A DNA stretch of 64,000 bases from Paramarasmius palmivorus (Eukaryota > Basidiomycota > Agaricomycetes > Agaricales > Marasmiaceae): assembly GCA_037176845.1 (NCBI GenBank), contig JAYKXP010000013.1:558001-622000 (forward strand), in the 5' to 3' direction. Shown piece after piece: positions 43,859-55,631 of this stretch (the first letter of the stretch is position 1; each line of letters starts with the position of its first letter). The position numbers and the translations under genes are program-made. Below the pieces are notes generated by a model that saw only the letters and a program-made list of their open reading frames with translations, did no database searches and had not been told where the DNA came from.

Positions 43859-46376
43859 CTACAAAAGATCGTGAAGCACGCTATCGTAATTATGTGGCAT
43901 ATGAGCCCTGTTGAGAGGTATGTATCAGCAAAGAAGCCAGCACGAACGTCGTGAAAGCTGACCCTAGCATATCCTTCGCAAATACGATCTGCGAGAACAC
44001 TTTCTCCACATCAAGCACTTCAAAGAGCCGTAGCTTATCGTTGGCAGAATCCGAGGTTCGATGAGAAGGATGCAGGTCGCTTTCTCTAAGCGCCCACAAC
44101 ACTCTTCCAGGAGGGAACGTATGTGCCATCTGCATGTTGGCTTCAAGCGTCTTCCTTACCGCGATGAACTAGAGCATGATCAGAAAGACAGCGATCACCA
44201 ATAAGGTGTACACTTACCCATTGAGGATCCTCTGGCAACCCATTCCCAGCCTTCCACCGACTTGCCCTATCAGTAACGGAAGTGTAGCCAGCATCTTGTT
44301 GATCTCCTTCATTGGCATCACATAGCCACATTGCTGCATTCTTGAGATCGCGAACGGAGCCCAACGATAACCGAGAGACAACATCATGTGAATATACGAA
44401 AGAGACAACGAGATGACTCGCAAGCCTGCTGAGCGAGGCATCTGTGAGTGCCCTGTGAAGGTTAGACTCGTAAACTCGGGATGTTGGTGAAAGGAACGGC
44501 GGACAACGTACGGGGGAGCAAAACAGTACACTGAGACTCTGCGACCAACAGGAAGTCCGCTAGAGTGTACTGTCATGCAAGTTTTCGGGTCGGCCCACAT
44601 CTGATATTTATGTCAGCAAAATCGTGATAACAGATGATGAATTTGGATTACCAGCCCAAGTAAAGCAGCAACTCCTGCGCCTAGACTGTGTCCGCACAAT
44701 ACGAGTTCTATAGGCGACGTGATCAGAACTACATGTCATCTCAAGATGTAATCAGCTCACCGTATCCAGGGTTCTTATACAACGCTTCGTGAACGGCGAG
44801 TTGCACTGGTTTCCCGACTTCACCCATCGCTCGGGCCATCCGTAGCATCCCGCTATGGACGTGGTATCTACCTGATGGCAAAGTTGCATTTGATGACCGC
44901 CTTGACCGTGTCCTTGGGAAGATGAATCGTCCAGGGACGGGAGACTCCATTTCTTCATCTGTCTCTGTTGTGGCAGGTTCAAACTCTTCCGAATCACATG
45001 TAAGGTCAACGGCAATCTCATTGAGTGACATGGTCCCTAAATCATGTCTATCAGTATACATATGAATTCCATGTAGGGATAAAGCATACCTCGAAGCACG
45101 AGGACGACTTGTCCTCTCGAATGGTCAGCCAGTACCCAAAACCTCGGCATGAGATGTTCCCTTCCAATCTTGATATCCGCCTTCATCTTGTCGTCCGGTG
45201 CTTGCGCAAACTTTTCGAATATCTCATGATCATGCCGTCCTAATAAGACGTCCCACCAGGAGTATTCCACTTTCTCGGGTTCGTCTGAGACATCGCCTGC
45301 AGCCTCCGCCTCTGATGCATTCACTGCATTCGTGAGCTGAGCTTCTTCCGCCTTGACCTGAGGAGCTCCGGAAGGTAAACGACCAGCCGCAGCTGACGTT
45401 AGCGGCACTCCAAAGAACAGTAGACTAGCACCACCGTATCCGGCCAATACCATCTTTGAAAGGCGACGTAAGGTTGCTTTAAGCTCTGCAATAGGCAATT
45501 GTCGGGGAGACGTGACCATGATCGCAGGTGTCTTGGTTGACCGTGTCGTCTGAGCTTTGTGTGTGAAGATGGTTTGTGCTCTGGGAGGCGCGACACCAAT
45601 GTCAGCAGTGATGATGTGACTGCGATTGTCTGCGAAAATGACATCGGATATTACACGAATTCGGGACCCACTGGAAGAGACCATCTAGTCAGTAGAGAAT
45701 GGGGATCCAAATGTTGTTCAAGCGCACCGTCTAGTCCTCAGAGAATCCTGAAGGGTCTTTGGAGGCTCATTTACATTAATCTCCTTCAGATGCTTGAGCC
45801 ACCTCTTTTCCTGCCACTCCTGGGTAACACCCTGCAACGCAACCCATGCGATTATTGCCCTAGCCACCTGGGTTATCCCAAACTGCTTCTGTGGTAGCCG
45901 ATCGCCGTGTAAGGGCTCAGACCATTCTCGTTTGACCAGGGTAATAAACGACGCAAGAGAAAACGAGGCTTCGCTGCTGCCAGGGAATATGACAGAAAGA
46001 ACATTGATGGAGCTGTGTGCTGCGAGAAGTGATGTTGATGTGATGTATTCGCTGAGATGGATGGGTGCTAGGGTGATCTGCTCGGCCAGCGTCAGAACGG
46101 TTGAAACTGCACCACGGGCGACTGGTCGTGTGACGGTCAGACCTCCAAAGAGGGTGTAATCAACGACAGATGTTGTAATTCCGACAGCAGTAGAAGCTAT
46201 TCCTCGTGTTATAGCAAACTTGAAAGAAAGAGGTCAGCGCTCGCAGTTCAGCACCATGGAACCTTGGTGCTTACACCTAGCTTTGTACCAGTCTTTGCAG
46301 CAGAGAATCCGAAAGATGCAGCAGATGAGGCTAAGTCCAGCCCTTGACGAGAGTAAGTGTCCCAATTTCTGACCAT
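43859..46376 (-). CDS. Class-3 lipase (sn1-specific diacylglycerol lipase-like)
   Basis: A serine lipase of the class-3 (alpha/beta hydrolase) family related to fungal and animal diacylglycerol lipases, likely membrane associated. The nucleophile elbow is LVLCGHSLGAGVAALLGL with Ser in GHSLG. Before it lie VVLVLRGTMSLNEIAVDLT (oxyanion strand) and SGMLRMARAMGEV; after it RRVSVYCFAPP and VVSFVYSHDVVSRLSLGSV, containing the catalytic Asp. The N-terminal half (WDTYSRQGLDLASSAASFGF, FAITRGIASTAVGITTSVVD) is helical and Ala-rich, as in the basidiomycete relatives. The C terminus is rebuilt as FAKDMLGAHMPHNYDSVLHD across a 55-bp-class intron, with stop at 43859. The start at 46376 is tentative: the frame is open upstream and a further 5' exon is possible. 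Confidence 0.75.
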
Positions 46377-46862
46377 TGGGACATGAGGATATGATGGTGG
46401 TAAGAAGAAAAGAGATTCGAACAAGCTGCCAAAACACCATGTGGCTGTGAGGTAAAACCCAATCGGTCTACCGCAGGTCAAGAAGTAGGTAGCGGGGGAC
46501 GGCAAGATGAAACGAAACAGATGAATGCTGGTGCAGGCAGCGACATCCTAATATGCTGGAAAGAACGGAAGCCGAAGTACAAGATTGGAACCTTCCTCAA
46601 TTCGAACGATCAATTTGTGATGCCATGCATTCTTTGATTTTCAAACCCGCATGCAGATATCATGTCGTAGCAATAAATAATGTAAGGTACACATTATATC
46701 AACTTTGGTACAACTGAAATATACAATCTTCAAGTTTCTAAATAAAAATAAGATAACATGACTCCATGCGAATAGGTGTAAGGCATAACGAGGCAACAGC
46801 GACAAAAACGTCCAAGACAATGAATCCAATAAAAATCAAACCCGAAGATTTTGGGGTGCGCC
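46377..46862. other. Intergenic between two minus-strand genes
   Basis: May include an upstream exon of the lipase gene (open frame to about 46550). AT-rich 3' flank of the DUF6534-type gene. Nothing else supported. Confidence 0.4.
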
Positions 46863-48705
46863 TCAACAATCCGTATGCATCTCTACGTGTTTATTGACAT
46901 TAACCTCCACTTGACCTCGTTCAGCTCTCAAGAGCATCGAATCCCCGGTCTTGATCCCACTTCGATAGTCACAGGGCCCTGAACCAGTGAAACTCGATGT
47001 CGTTGAGTTTGGCATGTTGATTATCTCAAAGTCGATAACGCCCTGAGGGTCGGAGTGATTGTCGTGGGTTTCACGTAGACTCTTGCGATAGTTTAGCCTA
47101 GGTGTCCGACGTGAGCTTTGATAGGACGGGTAGAGGAACGAGAACATACATAGCCAAAACAGAGTTGGCGTAGACTATTCAGATGAGTAGGCAGAAATGA
47201 ACATCGGTGAAACCAGAGACTTACGCTTCGCGATGACGAAGTAGAGGGCCAGGAATATCAAGTTGTCCATGGTCAAAAACTAAAAGGCATAAACGTCAGA
47301 GCGATCATTAGTAAAGTAGTAGCAGGCACAGAGACTTACACAGATCATTGAGACGACGGTTGCCGCGCTGTCAAAGCAAAACAATACATCAATCAACGAC
47401 AACACGAGCTCTAGTGAACCTACGTCGTGATGGCACCATTCTCTAGGGTGTAGACGATTAATGAGTCGATAACGACCCCAAGACTGTATGAAGCGTTAGT
47501 GAGAGAAAGGAATGTCGTGATACATATCGGTTCGTACGTTATAGACTTTGTCTTGCTGTTTCGTAAAATAAGCATCATAGCGAATGTAATCAGCACGTCG
47601 ACGGCTGAAGAGAGCCCCAGGCCCACAGAGAATATCCACTAGAACATGTATCAGAGAGCGATTCTCAGACGGACATGGAACGACTTACACGATAGTTCGC
47701 TTTGAAATGATAGAGACTAGGCTCCTTGAACCTGTTAGGAAAGTGAGACAGCGAAGCGAACGGGCCCTGAGGGAAGCACAAACATGAGGTGCGATGTACC
47801 TATAAGGGAATATTTGAGCACTTTAAAACGAGAGTTGATCGACAGGATTCCCTACCAAATGCAGATATAAGACGTAGGAGGGCAAGGAAAACCTACAGGG
47901 CCTGAGATGGTAACAAAGAAATAATTCACGGACGACTTACGATTGGAGCACAGATTAGCCAGTTTCTTTGGCTTACTGTAACGCAAACAGTCATTGGGTG
48001 TTCGTCAGAGCCTGGATAGAGAAGGCGACGCACGACTGAATATACGGAAGACGAAGAATCTATTGGCCCCTTGAATTAAGTGACTTGGAAGAAGAGCCAA
48101 ATGGTCAAAACGTACCCATGCACGAAGATAGTCAGAATCGCCTTTCATGCATTTGGATGAGTTGTCACACTCCAGGCGCTCAAAGTGGGGTGTTTTCTTA
48201 CCGTTGTAATGATGGAAAGCTGTAAAGGCGGGCGTCAGCTAGAAATCCACGTATAGGTGTTATAACGCACTGGTATCCCCTTAGGTATAGTATCCAAGTT
48301 TTCCGGCGCGGCGAAGTCAGCGATGAACCATGTCCATATGCTGGACCATACTGCGATGTTGTGTAGCAAGTCCAATATCCTTTAGGCGGCCATCACCAAT
48401 GATTTCGAACGCAGTCGAGAAGCATTACATACCATATCGCCCAAACCTATAAACATCGTTCAGATTAGGTGGGCGAGACATCAAAGAAATCCGGACGTAC
48501 GAATGCCTTAATCCTAGACTCGTCTGATCTATACACCTTGCCGTATATAATGCATTGAACCAGTAGCATCCCAGAGAACCTGTAAAAGAGCAATGTAAGG
48601 GCGAGATAGGAAAGTATCCATTGTGCGACCTCACAGCGATGAAAACAGTGTTCCCAGTAGGAGAGCTCCGTATGTCTTGTCGATATTGTCTTCCATCGTA
48701 GGCAT
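46863..48705 (-). CDS. Seven-helix fungal membrane protein (DUF6534-type)
   Basis: A heavily interrupted gene with at least ten small exons. The N terminus is MPTMEDNIDKTYGALLLGTL, entering a hydrophobic helix (FSSL...). Later pieces include LLHNIAVWSSIWTWFIADFA, RFFVFRIFS, NYRWIFSVGLGLSSAVDVLI, TFAMMLILRNSKTKSIT, SLIVYTLENGAITT and FLTMDNLIFLALYFVIAKLY, then the family-typical NSVLAMLNYRKSLRE at the cytoplasmic end. A hydrophilic tail of about 60 residues closes the protein at 46863. The order of helices and the LNxRxxLR ending match the large basidiomycete family annotated as DUF6534. Its molecular function is unknown; some members have receptor-like topology. The start could also be the second Met (48696). 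Confidence 0.75.
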
Positions 48706-49488
48706 CGTCGAACAAAAGGAAAGAGAGAAGGTTGGATTAAAGTGAAAGAATTAAAAGGTAAAGGTACAAGGGCGAGAGAGAGAGAGAGAGGTATCAGAGC
48801 GGTGGTAAAGGTATCCTGGAAGGAGCTTCAAACAGTCCAATGTGTTTTATGTCCCTTCAACGTTTCGATCGCTTCGATCATCCGTCCCTTCCCTGACAGC
48901 ATTGCTGGTCCGTGGATGATTTGTTAGCGAGAGAATCATGCCTCGAAGTCAACAGCAGAACTCACCAGCAATCAGAACCATATATAACACCAATGTAACC
49001 TTGATATTCTGGTTCTGTCTCTCAAAATGTTGGCGACAATCGTCGTTTCACTAGTCAATGATAGTAGCAATGATCAAGGTTGCCATTCAGTGTGATGATG
49101 GTGGACGGAAACAACGATAGACAGTGCGGGAGTAACATCTCGAGTTGCGTGGCCTCTGTAACGAAACATTCACATTCTTGATAATGCTGACCATCAACCA
49201 AGGGTTTCCCTCAGAGGCCCAATATATTGAACATCTTCTGCCCTTCCTATTATGTTGCACCGCTGGTGGCAAAGAAAGAAAAAAAACAAATGCTACAACA
49301 ACATAAAACGTGTAACGCAAGCAGGAAAAAAAATCAATCAACAAGGAAAAATGAAGTAAAAGGCTCTACTAAAAACAGTCCATTGGTACGATGAAGCGCA
49401 CTCAAAATTGGTATCAATTTGCTCGAGTCCAAATGTGTGTATATGCATCCAGTCATAAATACTGCGTACAAGTCCCCCATAAACCAGC
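48706..49488. other. Intergenic, about 0.78 kb
   Basis: Promoter side of the DUF6534-type gene with a GA microsatellite, then the 3' flank of the Rds1-type gene. No gene supported. Confidence 0.45.
48774..48790 (+). repeat. (GA)n microsatellite
   Basis: Eight perfect GA units, just upstream of the DUF6534-type gene start. Confidence 0.85.
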
Positions 49489-50842
49489 TTACGAGCTGAA
49501 TTCAGCCGGAAGGTTCTCCCAGCCGATTACTGTGACCTTGCCATCAGCAGAGGGACCAGTGGCCAAGACTGGCTTGCCACCGTTGTTGACGTTGTTCGCA
49601 GGAGGGGGCGTTGCACCTGTTGCCTCTGCGCCGCCTGCTGAGACCGTTGAGGTTGCACCGGCAATGACTGAGGAGGCTTGGTCGGGGCTGATCGTCTGGG
49701 TGGTTTCGCTGGATGCGCCACTGCCGGTTCCGGAACCACGGAGCATCTGACCGAGCATCTGGGGTTGAGTATCGATGAAGGCGATGGTGGGACCAGTGAG
49801 GAGCTTGTTCTGGTTGGTTCCACGGTTAATGGTGTTGGCAGCGAGAGGCTGGTTGTCAGCAGTAACCCAGATGGCAACGGGTCCATCAAGGCCATCGGGA
49901 ACGACACATTCGTTGAAAGGCAGAGACAGGGAGAAGGATGCACCGCCAACGAGCATTTGACAGAAGAGGCTCTGTTGAGCGCAAAGTTAGATTTGAATGA
50001 TCAAGCAGAAAAACATGACTCACGTCTTCTGGAACAGTTCCGTTGATAGCGTCAGACTGGAAGGTGAGCTTGGTTCCTGGTGCAACTGCACCGGTGTTTG
50101 TGACAGCGAGGGTGGGGAAAGCTGAGATCGTGAATATCAGAAAACCGGTACACTGGCTGATTCGTTAAGGAAACATACCAGGTACACCAAGATCACATGG
50201 ACCATCGAGGAAAGGAGCAGCAACTGCGAGGACTTCACTTGGGGAGAAACCAACATCGAATGCGTTGGGAATGGCGGTTCCACTTCCGGACAAGACGTTG
50301 AGGACTGTCTGGTGGCGAGCCTCGACTGTCAAAATTGATCCGGCTGCCTGGAGAACGACAGGGTCGGTAACAAGTGGGGCAGCACCGAGGTAGGCAGAGA
50401 CACCCAAGTTTTCGACAACACGGGCGGTTGCGGCCATGGTGGCGACATCGGAAAGTGCAGCGTCAAAGTTGAACTTGCACGATGTGATGGGTTCCTGTCC
50501 AAGCGACTTGAGAGCCGCCTGAAGAACGGTGGAATGCGTAGCTTCATCGCCTTGAATGATGGTGAATTGCTGTGTGGGAACCTGACTTGAAACGAAGCCG
50601 GCAGCTGTGAAGTCGGATTCTTGGAACTTGGCGAGAGCTGCAGCATAGAACTGGGACTCGAATTGCTCCAACACATCGGCAAACTCTGTGATATGATCTT
50701 TGTCAATCACTGACATGGCTAGAAGGATGTATCAGGACGCACTGAGAATAGTCACATCCAAGTTGGCGTCTTGTCGTCTAACGGGTGCGGCAAAAACTGC
50801 AAGAGGCGCAGCCAATGCAAGTAGAGAGGTAGTGTACCGCAT
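49489..50842 (-). CDS. Secreted ferritin-like protein of the Rds1 family
   Basis: A secreted protein with a ferritin-like four-helix domain, related to fission yeast Rds1 (stress and nutrient regulated). Signal peptide MRYTTSLLALAAPLAVFAAP. The first intron joins DVTIL to KFADVLEQFESQFYAAALAK, which rebuilds the first helix with its Glu. QGDEATHSTVLQAALKSLG and ILTVEARHQTVLNVL supply the two ExxH motifs of a diiron site, so metal binding is plausible. A beta-rich part (AFPTLAVTNTGAVAPG; SLFCQMLVGGASFSLSLPFN) follows, then a Thr/Ser/Ala/Pro-rich, probably glycosylated stretch, and the end GKVTVIGWENLPAEFSS. Stop at 49489. About three introns. Family members are often strongly expressed under stress; the exact role is unknown. 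Confidence 0.85.
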
Positions 50843-52470
50843 TTTTTTCGTTGTTGATAGAGAAATTTCCGAGAATGAAAGCCTGCTTAAAGGAATGTGA
50901 AGTGCGATGAATCAAAAAAGACCAGGGGGTGCAGCCGGGCAGCCCAGAACGAAGGACTAGAGATGAATGTCAGACCAAATTGTGCTGGACAAAGAAAAAT
51001 AAGACTCACTAGGGCAGAATAAGGGGAGAGGGAGACGGGCGGGAAAAGGGTGATGGGGCAACCAAGAACATCAGGCTTATGTATCACGGCCTTGCATGGG
51101 AGAACCGATCTTTTGGATCCTCTGATTGAATCGGCGCATTCGGACATCTATCCTTCAGTCACCATAGTTACAATGTTCTGCACAAGCATTTCTCCATTAT
51201 CGACCAATGTTTTTCTTTTAATTTTCAGGTTTCAGTAGAGCGCAGTGGCTATTACACTCAAACTATGCAAATCAGCGATATGCTCAGGAGGAGAAAACAA
51301 TCTGCAAAGCGGGGATATTCCGGCGACCTCCTCTCTCGTCGCTTCCATAATGTGGGGTTTCGTTCCTTTTCTGGGCATTCACCAATAGCATGCGAATGAT
51401 GGTATTGAATATTGCCTCGTCAAAGTCGGCTACCACCGTTGGACGATAGAGATTCGCAATCGTGAGCTTGTCGGCTACAAGCAGCCACGTACTACGCAGC
51501 ACCACAGTAGCACAAACGGCAACAACCCTGTCTGGAAAAAAAAAACTGACGTGACAACCTACGAGCCTCCACAGAGGTCGTCGCCATTGAGGACGTATCT
51601 TCTCTTGGAGTCGTTGATTGGTCGCGATGCTCTCCATCAACACGTAAGAATACCTGATTCGACGAAGAGAGGCACAGCGAGAGGCGCTGGCGTATCACGT
51701 TTCGTTTGCATCAATGAGATGGGAAAAGCTATGTTCGTTTGCTGGGACCCAAAAGTTCGGAGGGGTCGGCACTGTTAGGAACGCACCAGGCCCAGCGGAT
51801 CACTAGAATACTCTACGTTTGCATAGCGACCTCGAGGAAACCTTCGAGCTGGCAATGAGAGCCATTTCCTGAACCCCGCTGTTAGGGTGTAAATCATTGC
51901 ACTGCACTGCTTTTTAACATTATTATCGATTAGTGTATTTTTGAAACGGATTCTATGTTAGCGCTTACAGCAAAAGGTATAGTCAACAACGTAATCTGAA
52001 ACCAGCCCACATGTGCTTTGAAGGGACGTGCTTACAGCGTCCGCATCGTTGACCATGCAGTTCTCCCGAAGCCATGGAAAGAGTAGCCGATAAGAGGCAT
52101 TATGTTTTCTTTCGGTCCCTGACATCTTGATCAATGGAATTTATCGTAAAAGAGACCGCACAAGGCCGGAGCCTATGATTCATGAAAGATATTAGCAAAG
52201 TTGTGCACAGCTGGCAATGCAAAGAACAGCCAACCGCGCAACATAATGCTTGCCTTAACCTCTCGGGTGGCCTGGTCAAAGTCATGGCACTCTGGCATGC
52301 AGCACTCCTATTCAGTGCGAAACTTGGTATAAATAGTGCACGATCACCAAGGGATTGATATAAAAGTAGGCCGCGACTTGCAACGAAAATAGCGACATTG
52401 ATCTGCCCTGCATATGGATACCAGCATGCCGCATCGAGGATTGATGTCGTATTTTTGGGTATATAAAGCT
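50843..52470. other. Intergenic, about 1.6 kb
   Basis: Promoter side of the Rds1-type gene plus ordinary sequence. Short open frames near 51284-51780 on both strands have no motif or splice support. A TATAAATA at about 52330 has no gene attached to it. Confidence 0.45.
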
Positions 52471-53400
52471 CTACAGCTCGAACTCTGAAGAGTAACCTGC
52501 GAGCAGCAAGAGTGGCTCGGGCACTGCGGTGATAGGAATCCGTGGTGGATAGAATGAAATCCCTTCCTCGACGAAGCGGTTGACCTTGTAGATTTCCAGA
52601 CAGCGGTACATTTGATGATCTGAAAAGCGGCTAGTCAACTGAAATGCTTGGCTTCCCGCTCAACACTGAAAGTGGCGTGATGAACACACCTTGAAGACTC
52701 CAATTGTGTCTGTTGCCATCGATGGAACGGGGCCTAGAACGCGACTGGCAGATGTGGCAGTATGGTCCCACTGATCCCAGACGGTTCAGCAGCTGAATGT
52801 CTAGGGTCGTTTCTTCAGAAAACTCCAAAGATAAAAAAACCAACTTTCTTGCCAGCTTCCCTTCCTAAAGCGTCCGAGAATGCTGGTTCCTTGGCAGCTT
52901 TATGCAATACATACCCTTCGTGCAAAGGAGTTCTCGGACAAGAGATGGCATCATCGCAACCACCCGGCAGCCCTCGCAGTTTAGTCAGGCAAGCAACGCA
53001 TTGTATAACATCTTCCTGGAAACTTGCAGACTTGGCAAGGGGTCCCTGTGAAATATAGCTCGGTCACGTCGGAAAGGACTTTGTTGGTGCAGTTGCTTGC
53101 TATATGTAGCGATTTGTTGAGCCCGAATACGCTCGATAGCCTCGCTGTACCTATCAAGATATCAATCTCAAATCCCCTTGAACCACGGTGAGCCTCGAAT
53201 ACTAACACTGATGCGAAAGCCTGGAAGCAGCCGACATTCCGTTCTGTAAACGAACAAACCCGCTTATTTTGAAACCGCTAGCATGTTGACAGGGCCAAGT
53301 ATGCGCAGTCAATTTCACAGACTGCCAGGTGGTGGTCAACGTCAAGTCGCGGACATGCTGACATCGCTGCCGCATGTGACTGACGCGACCCATCTCTGAC
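52471..53400 (-). CDS. Unrecognised gene with a CxxC segment; only the 3' end is secure
   Basis: The last exon is convincing: after an intron (GTGTGT..TTTTCAG, about 52607-52690) the frame reads DHQMYRCLEIYKVNRFVEEG, ISFYPPRIPITAVPEPLLLL and ends AGYSSEFEL at 52471. It joins an upstream exon with LNRLGSVGPYCHICQSRSRP and GNRHNWSLQ, where C-x2-C could bind zinc. Further 5' exons cannot be fixed; several frames between 52850 and 53400 look coding. The start is therefore unknown and could overlap the divergent promoter of the transporter at 53424. No family is recognised. Confidence 0.4.
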
Positions 53401-53423
53401 CAGGACCGTCACCCCAGTTTGCA

Positions 53424-55338
53424 ATGGCTCTTTTCGCCCTTGCACAAGACTGGCTGACGACTCTGTCTCTTGTTTTTGGAGGATGCTGCAGGTATGCTTA
53501 TAATACCCTCTTTTTCGCTCCTGTCGCTGATTTTCCGCCTAGTAATGCAATCACACTCGAGCAGCTCACTTCACAGTACCCAAATGCCGGCTCGTTGATA
53601 ACCTTCTTCCAATTTATCATCATTTCTCTTCACGGATTACCGAAACATATTATATGGACGCGATATGGACCAAGATTTAGACCCAGGAGGATACCCATTA
53701 TTGCATATCTCGTTCAGGTCGCATTATTCTATCTGGTTTCCCTAATGAACAACATCGCATTTGGTTTCAAGATACCCATGTCGGTGCATATCATATTCAG
53801 GAGTGGAGGGCTCGTTATTACCATGTTACTTGGATGGCTACTTGGAGGGAAAAGGTGAGTACTATCGTAGTCTTTCTTGATGCCTGTGATCGACGTTCCA
53901 CAGGTATAATACTACGCAGATATTTTCGGTGTTTGTGGTAACCATCGGCGTCGTGCTCACCACGTTGTCCGCCTCCAAACCTTCCTCATTTGATTCGTCA
54001 TCGAACACGTTGTACACGTACCTGACCGGGATCGCCATCCTCACACTCGCACTCGTGTTCTCTGGGTTCCTTGGTTTAGCCCAAGATTGGACGTACTCGA
54101 AATACGGCCGGCCTTTACCCCCCGGCAATGCAAAATCAGATTCAAAGGGTTCAAGCTTGCCTCGTCGAGAAGATGCGAATAGCACCCTTCTTGGAGAAGA
54201 GAAGGTACCTTACCGGGCCATTGACGGTGGTACAGTGAATTCCCAGCAGCGAGAGAAGCTTCTCAGCAACCTGAAAGTCCCTCAGTCGCTTGTCCTCAGG
54301 GTTGGCGTGCAGGTTTTGTCATTCGTTCGTCCCAAGAGGCTCTCTCTGATTCCTTTGCAGGTCATCCTGATCAAGGATCTCGACGAAACGCTGATTAACG
54401 GCTCTGTGGGACGCGTGGTACGGTTCTGCGATCCTGCGCTCTATAGCACCGAGAACATGCCCGTACCAAAGGAGAAAACGGGGTTGAAATCGAAAGGATC
54501 AACAACCAAAGTCGGAACACGATATCCTGTCATTGACTTTGAGGTTCCAAATGGTACGAGGAAGATGTTAGTTGTACCCGAAGTTTTTAAGGTAACGCTT
54601 CCAAACGGCGCAATCCAAGCATCAAGAACCCAGGTCAGTTGGTATCAGCGTTAATATTTCTGTACCGTTGCTGATGGATCGAGACAACAGATCCCCTTGA
54701 TTCTTGCCTCGGCATCATCACCCACTCACAAGCCACCAGGACGAACCTCGGACCCTCTACCAACATGGCAGGAATCACTCTTCTACCTCCACTTCCTTGC
54801 TCTCCCTATGTTTATAACTGTTAGGAAGGATCTTGTATCCCAGCTACACCAATTGCATGCCGGTCCTACATCCACCTACAACGTCCCAATACCCGAACAA
54901 TTTGTTACATCTCTCAACTCCTCTTTACACATCCCGCCACCGCTAGCGATACCCTTTTCTTTCATTGGGAAGAATGACACATCTATTGCCTCCTTTGCCA
55001 CTCTCCATGCCAACGCCGTTCAACTCAAGATGCCATCAGCATACCTCCCTCTCCTTCTCAACACGATGACACAATTGCTCTGTGCAGCAGGCGTTCATCG
55101 GCTAACTACGCGCGTCAGTGCCCTCACAGTCACTCTCACCCTTGTTATACGCAAGGCGGTCAGTCTAGTGTTAAGTGTGGTTTTCGGATTCGGGAAATCT
55201 GGTGGCGGGTCGGAGAATGTTGATATGGCTATGATGTGGACTGGAGCAGCACTCGTTATGCTGGGTACAGTCGTCTATTCTATTGGGACGAAGAAGCCGA
55301 ATGTGGGTGCGTCGAAACCTAAAGAGAAGGGCGAATAA
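53424..55338 (+). CDS. Nucleotide-sugar transporter (SLC35B4/Yea4-like) with embedded PIF1 helicase segment
   Basis: A multi-helix Golgi/ER transporter for UDP-GlcNAc or UDP-xylose type substrates. Exon 53424-53491 gives MALFALAQDWLTTLSLVFGG; after a 51-bp intron SNAITLEQLTSQYPNAGSL, ITFFQFIIISLHGLPKHI, then IPIIAYLVQVALFYLVSL, GFKIPMSVHIIFRSGGLVIT and LLGWLLGGKR. Exon three has TQIFSVFVVTIGVVLTTLSA and LTGIAILTLALVFSGFLGLA. The C-terminal half is PTWQESLFYLHFLALPMF, TMTQLLCAAGVHRLTTRVSA, and a last helix MMWTGAALVMLGTVVYSIG. Between the halves the frame runs, without a stop, through a PIF1-like stretch. Two products are open: about 569 residues with it, or about 442 if 54205-54690 is removed as one intron (GTACCT..AACAG, both ends phase 0). 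Only the shorter matches usual family length. Confidence 0.75.
54205..54750 (+). other. PIF1-family DNA helicase fragment inside the transporter gene
   Basis: Cellular PIF1 helicases unwind DNA 5'-3' using ATP. Here only a C-terminal part is present: YRAIDGGTVNSQQREKLLSN, then SLVLRVGVQ, an intron-like 48 bp (54313-54360), VILIKDLDETLINGSVGRVV, VIDFEVPNGTRKMLVVPEVF and VTLPNGAIQASRTQ. After a second intron (54634-54690) IPLILASASS ... THKPPGRT looks like a damaged form of the PIF1 box with IPLILAWA..HKSQGQT. Walker A and B are absent, so no helicase activity is expected. The VPEVFKVxLPNGxxQASRTQ wording is that of cellular PIF1 rather than Helitron helicases. Retention of both intron-like segments points to a genomic, not cDNA, origin. 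Confidence 0.75.
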
Positions 55339-55631
55339 TTGTATTACATTGTTTATCTCTACACCTCTATCTAAGTATTCTGCGGAAATCTTACATGTTA
55401 TATAGTACATCTGCTCACAGCCTGTAAACCAAAAGTAGTATTTATAGTCTGATGTTGTCTTGTCGAAAACGTCCACTAGTGGGTCGTCTATGTCAGTGTC
55501 ACTCGCGATGGTCCGTTTGCAGTAAATTTGAAATGGTCACACTGTGACAACTTGGTCTGCCCTCCTAGACATGTTTACCATCGTCACAGACAGGGTAATT
55601 ACAAGCCTACAGCTCTCCTTCTCTTACGCCA

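Noticed and set aside
49391..50046. Plus-strand open frames opposite the Rds1-type gene
   Set aside because: Mirror of the Thr/Ala-rich coding strand; the minus strand carries the signal peptide and ferritin motifs.
51284..51780. Overlapping open frames on both strands
   Set aside because: No domain, no consistent splice sites, and frames conflict.
54205..54750. Helitron RepHel helicase as source of the PIF1 fragment
   Set aside because: The text around VPEVFKVxLPNGxxQASRTQ fits cellular PIF1; Helitron helicases differ here and no Rep domain or Helitron ends are seen.
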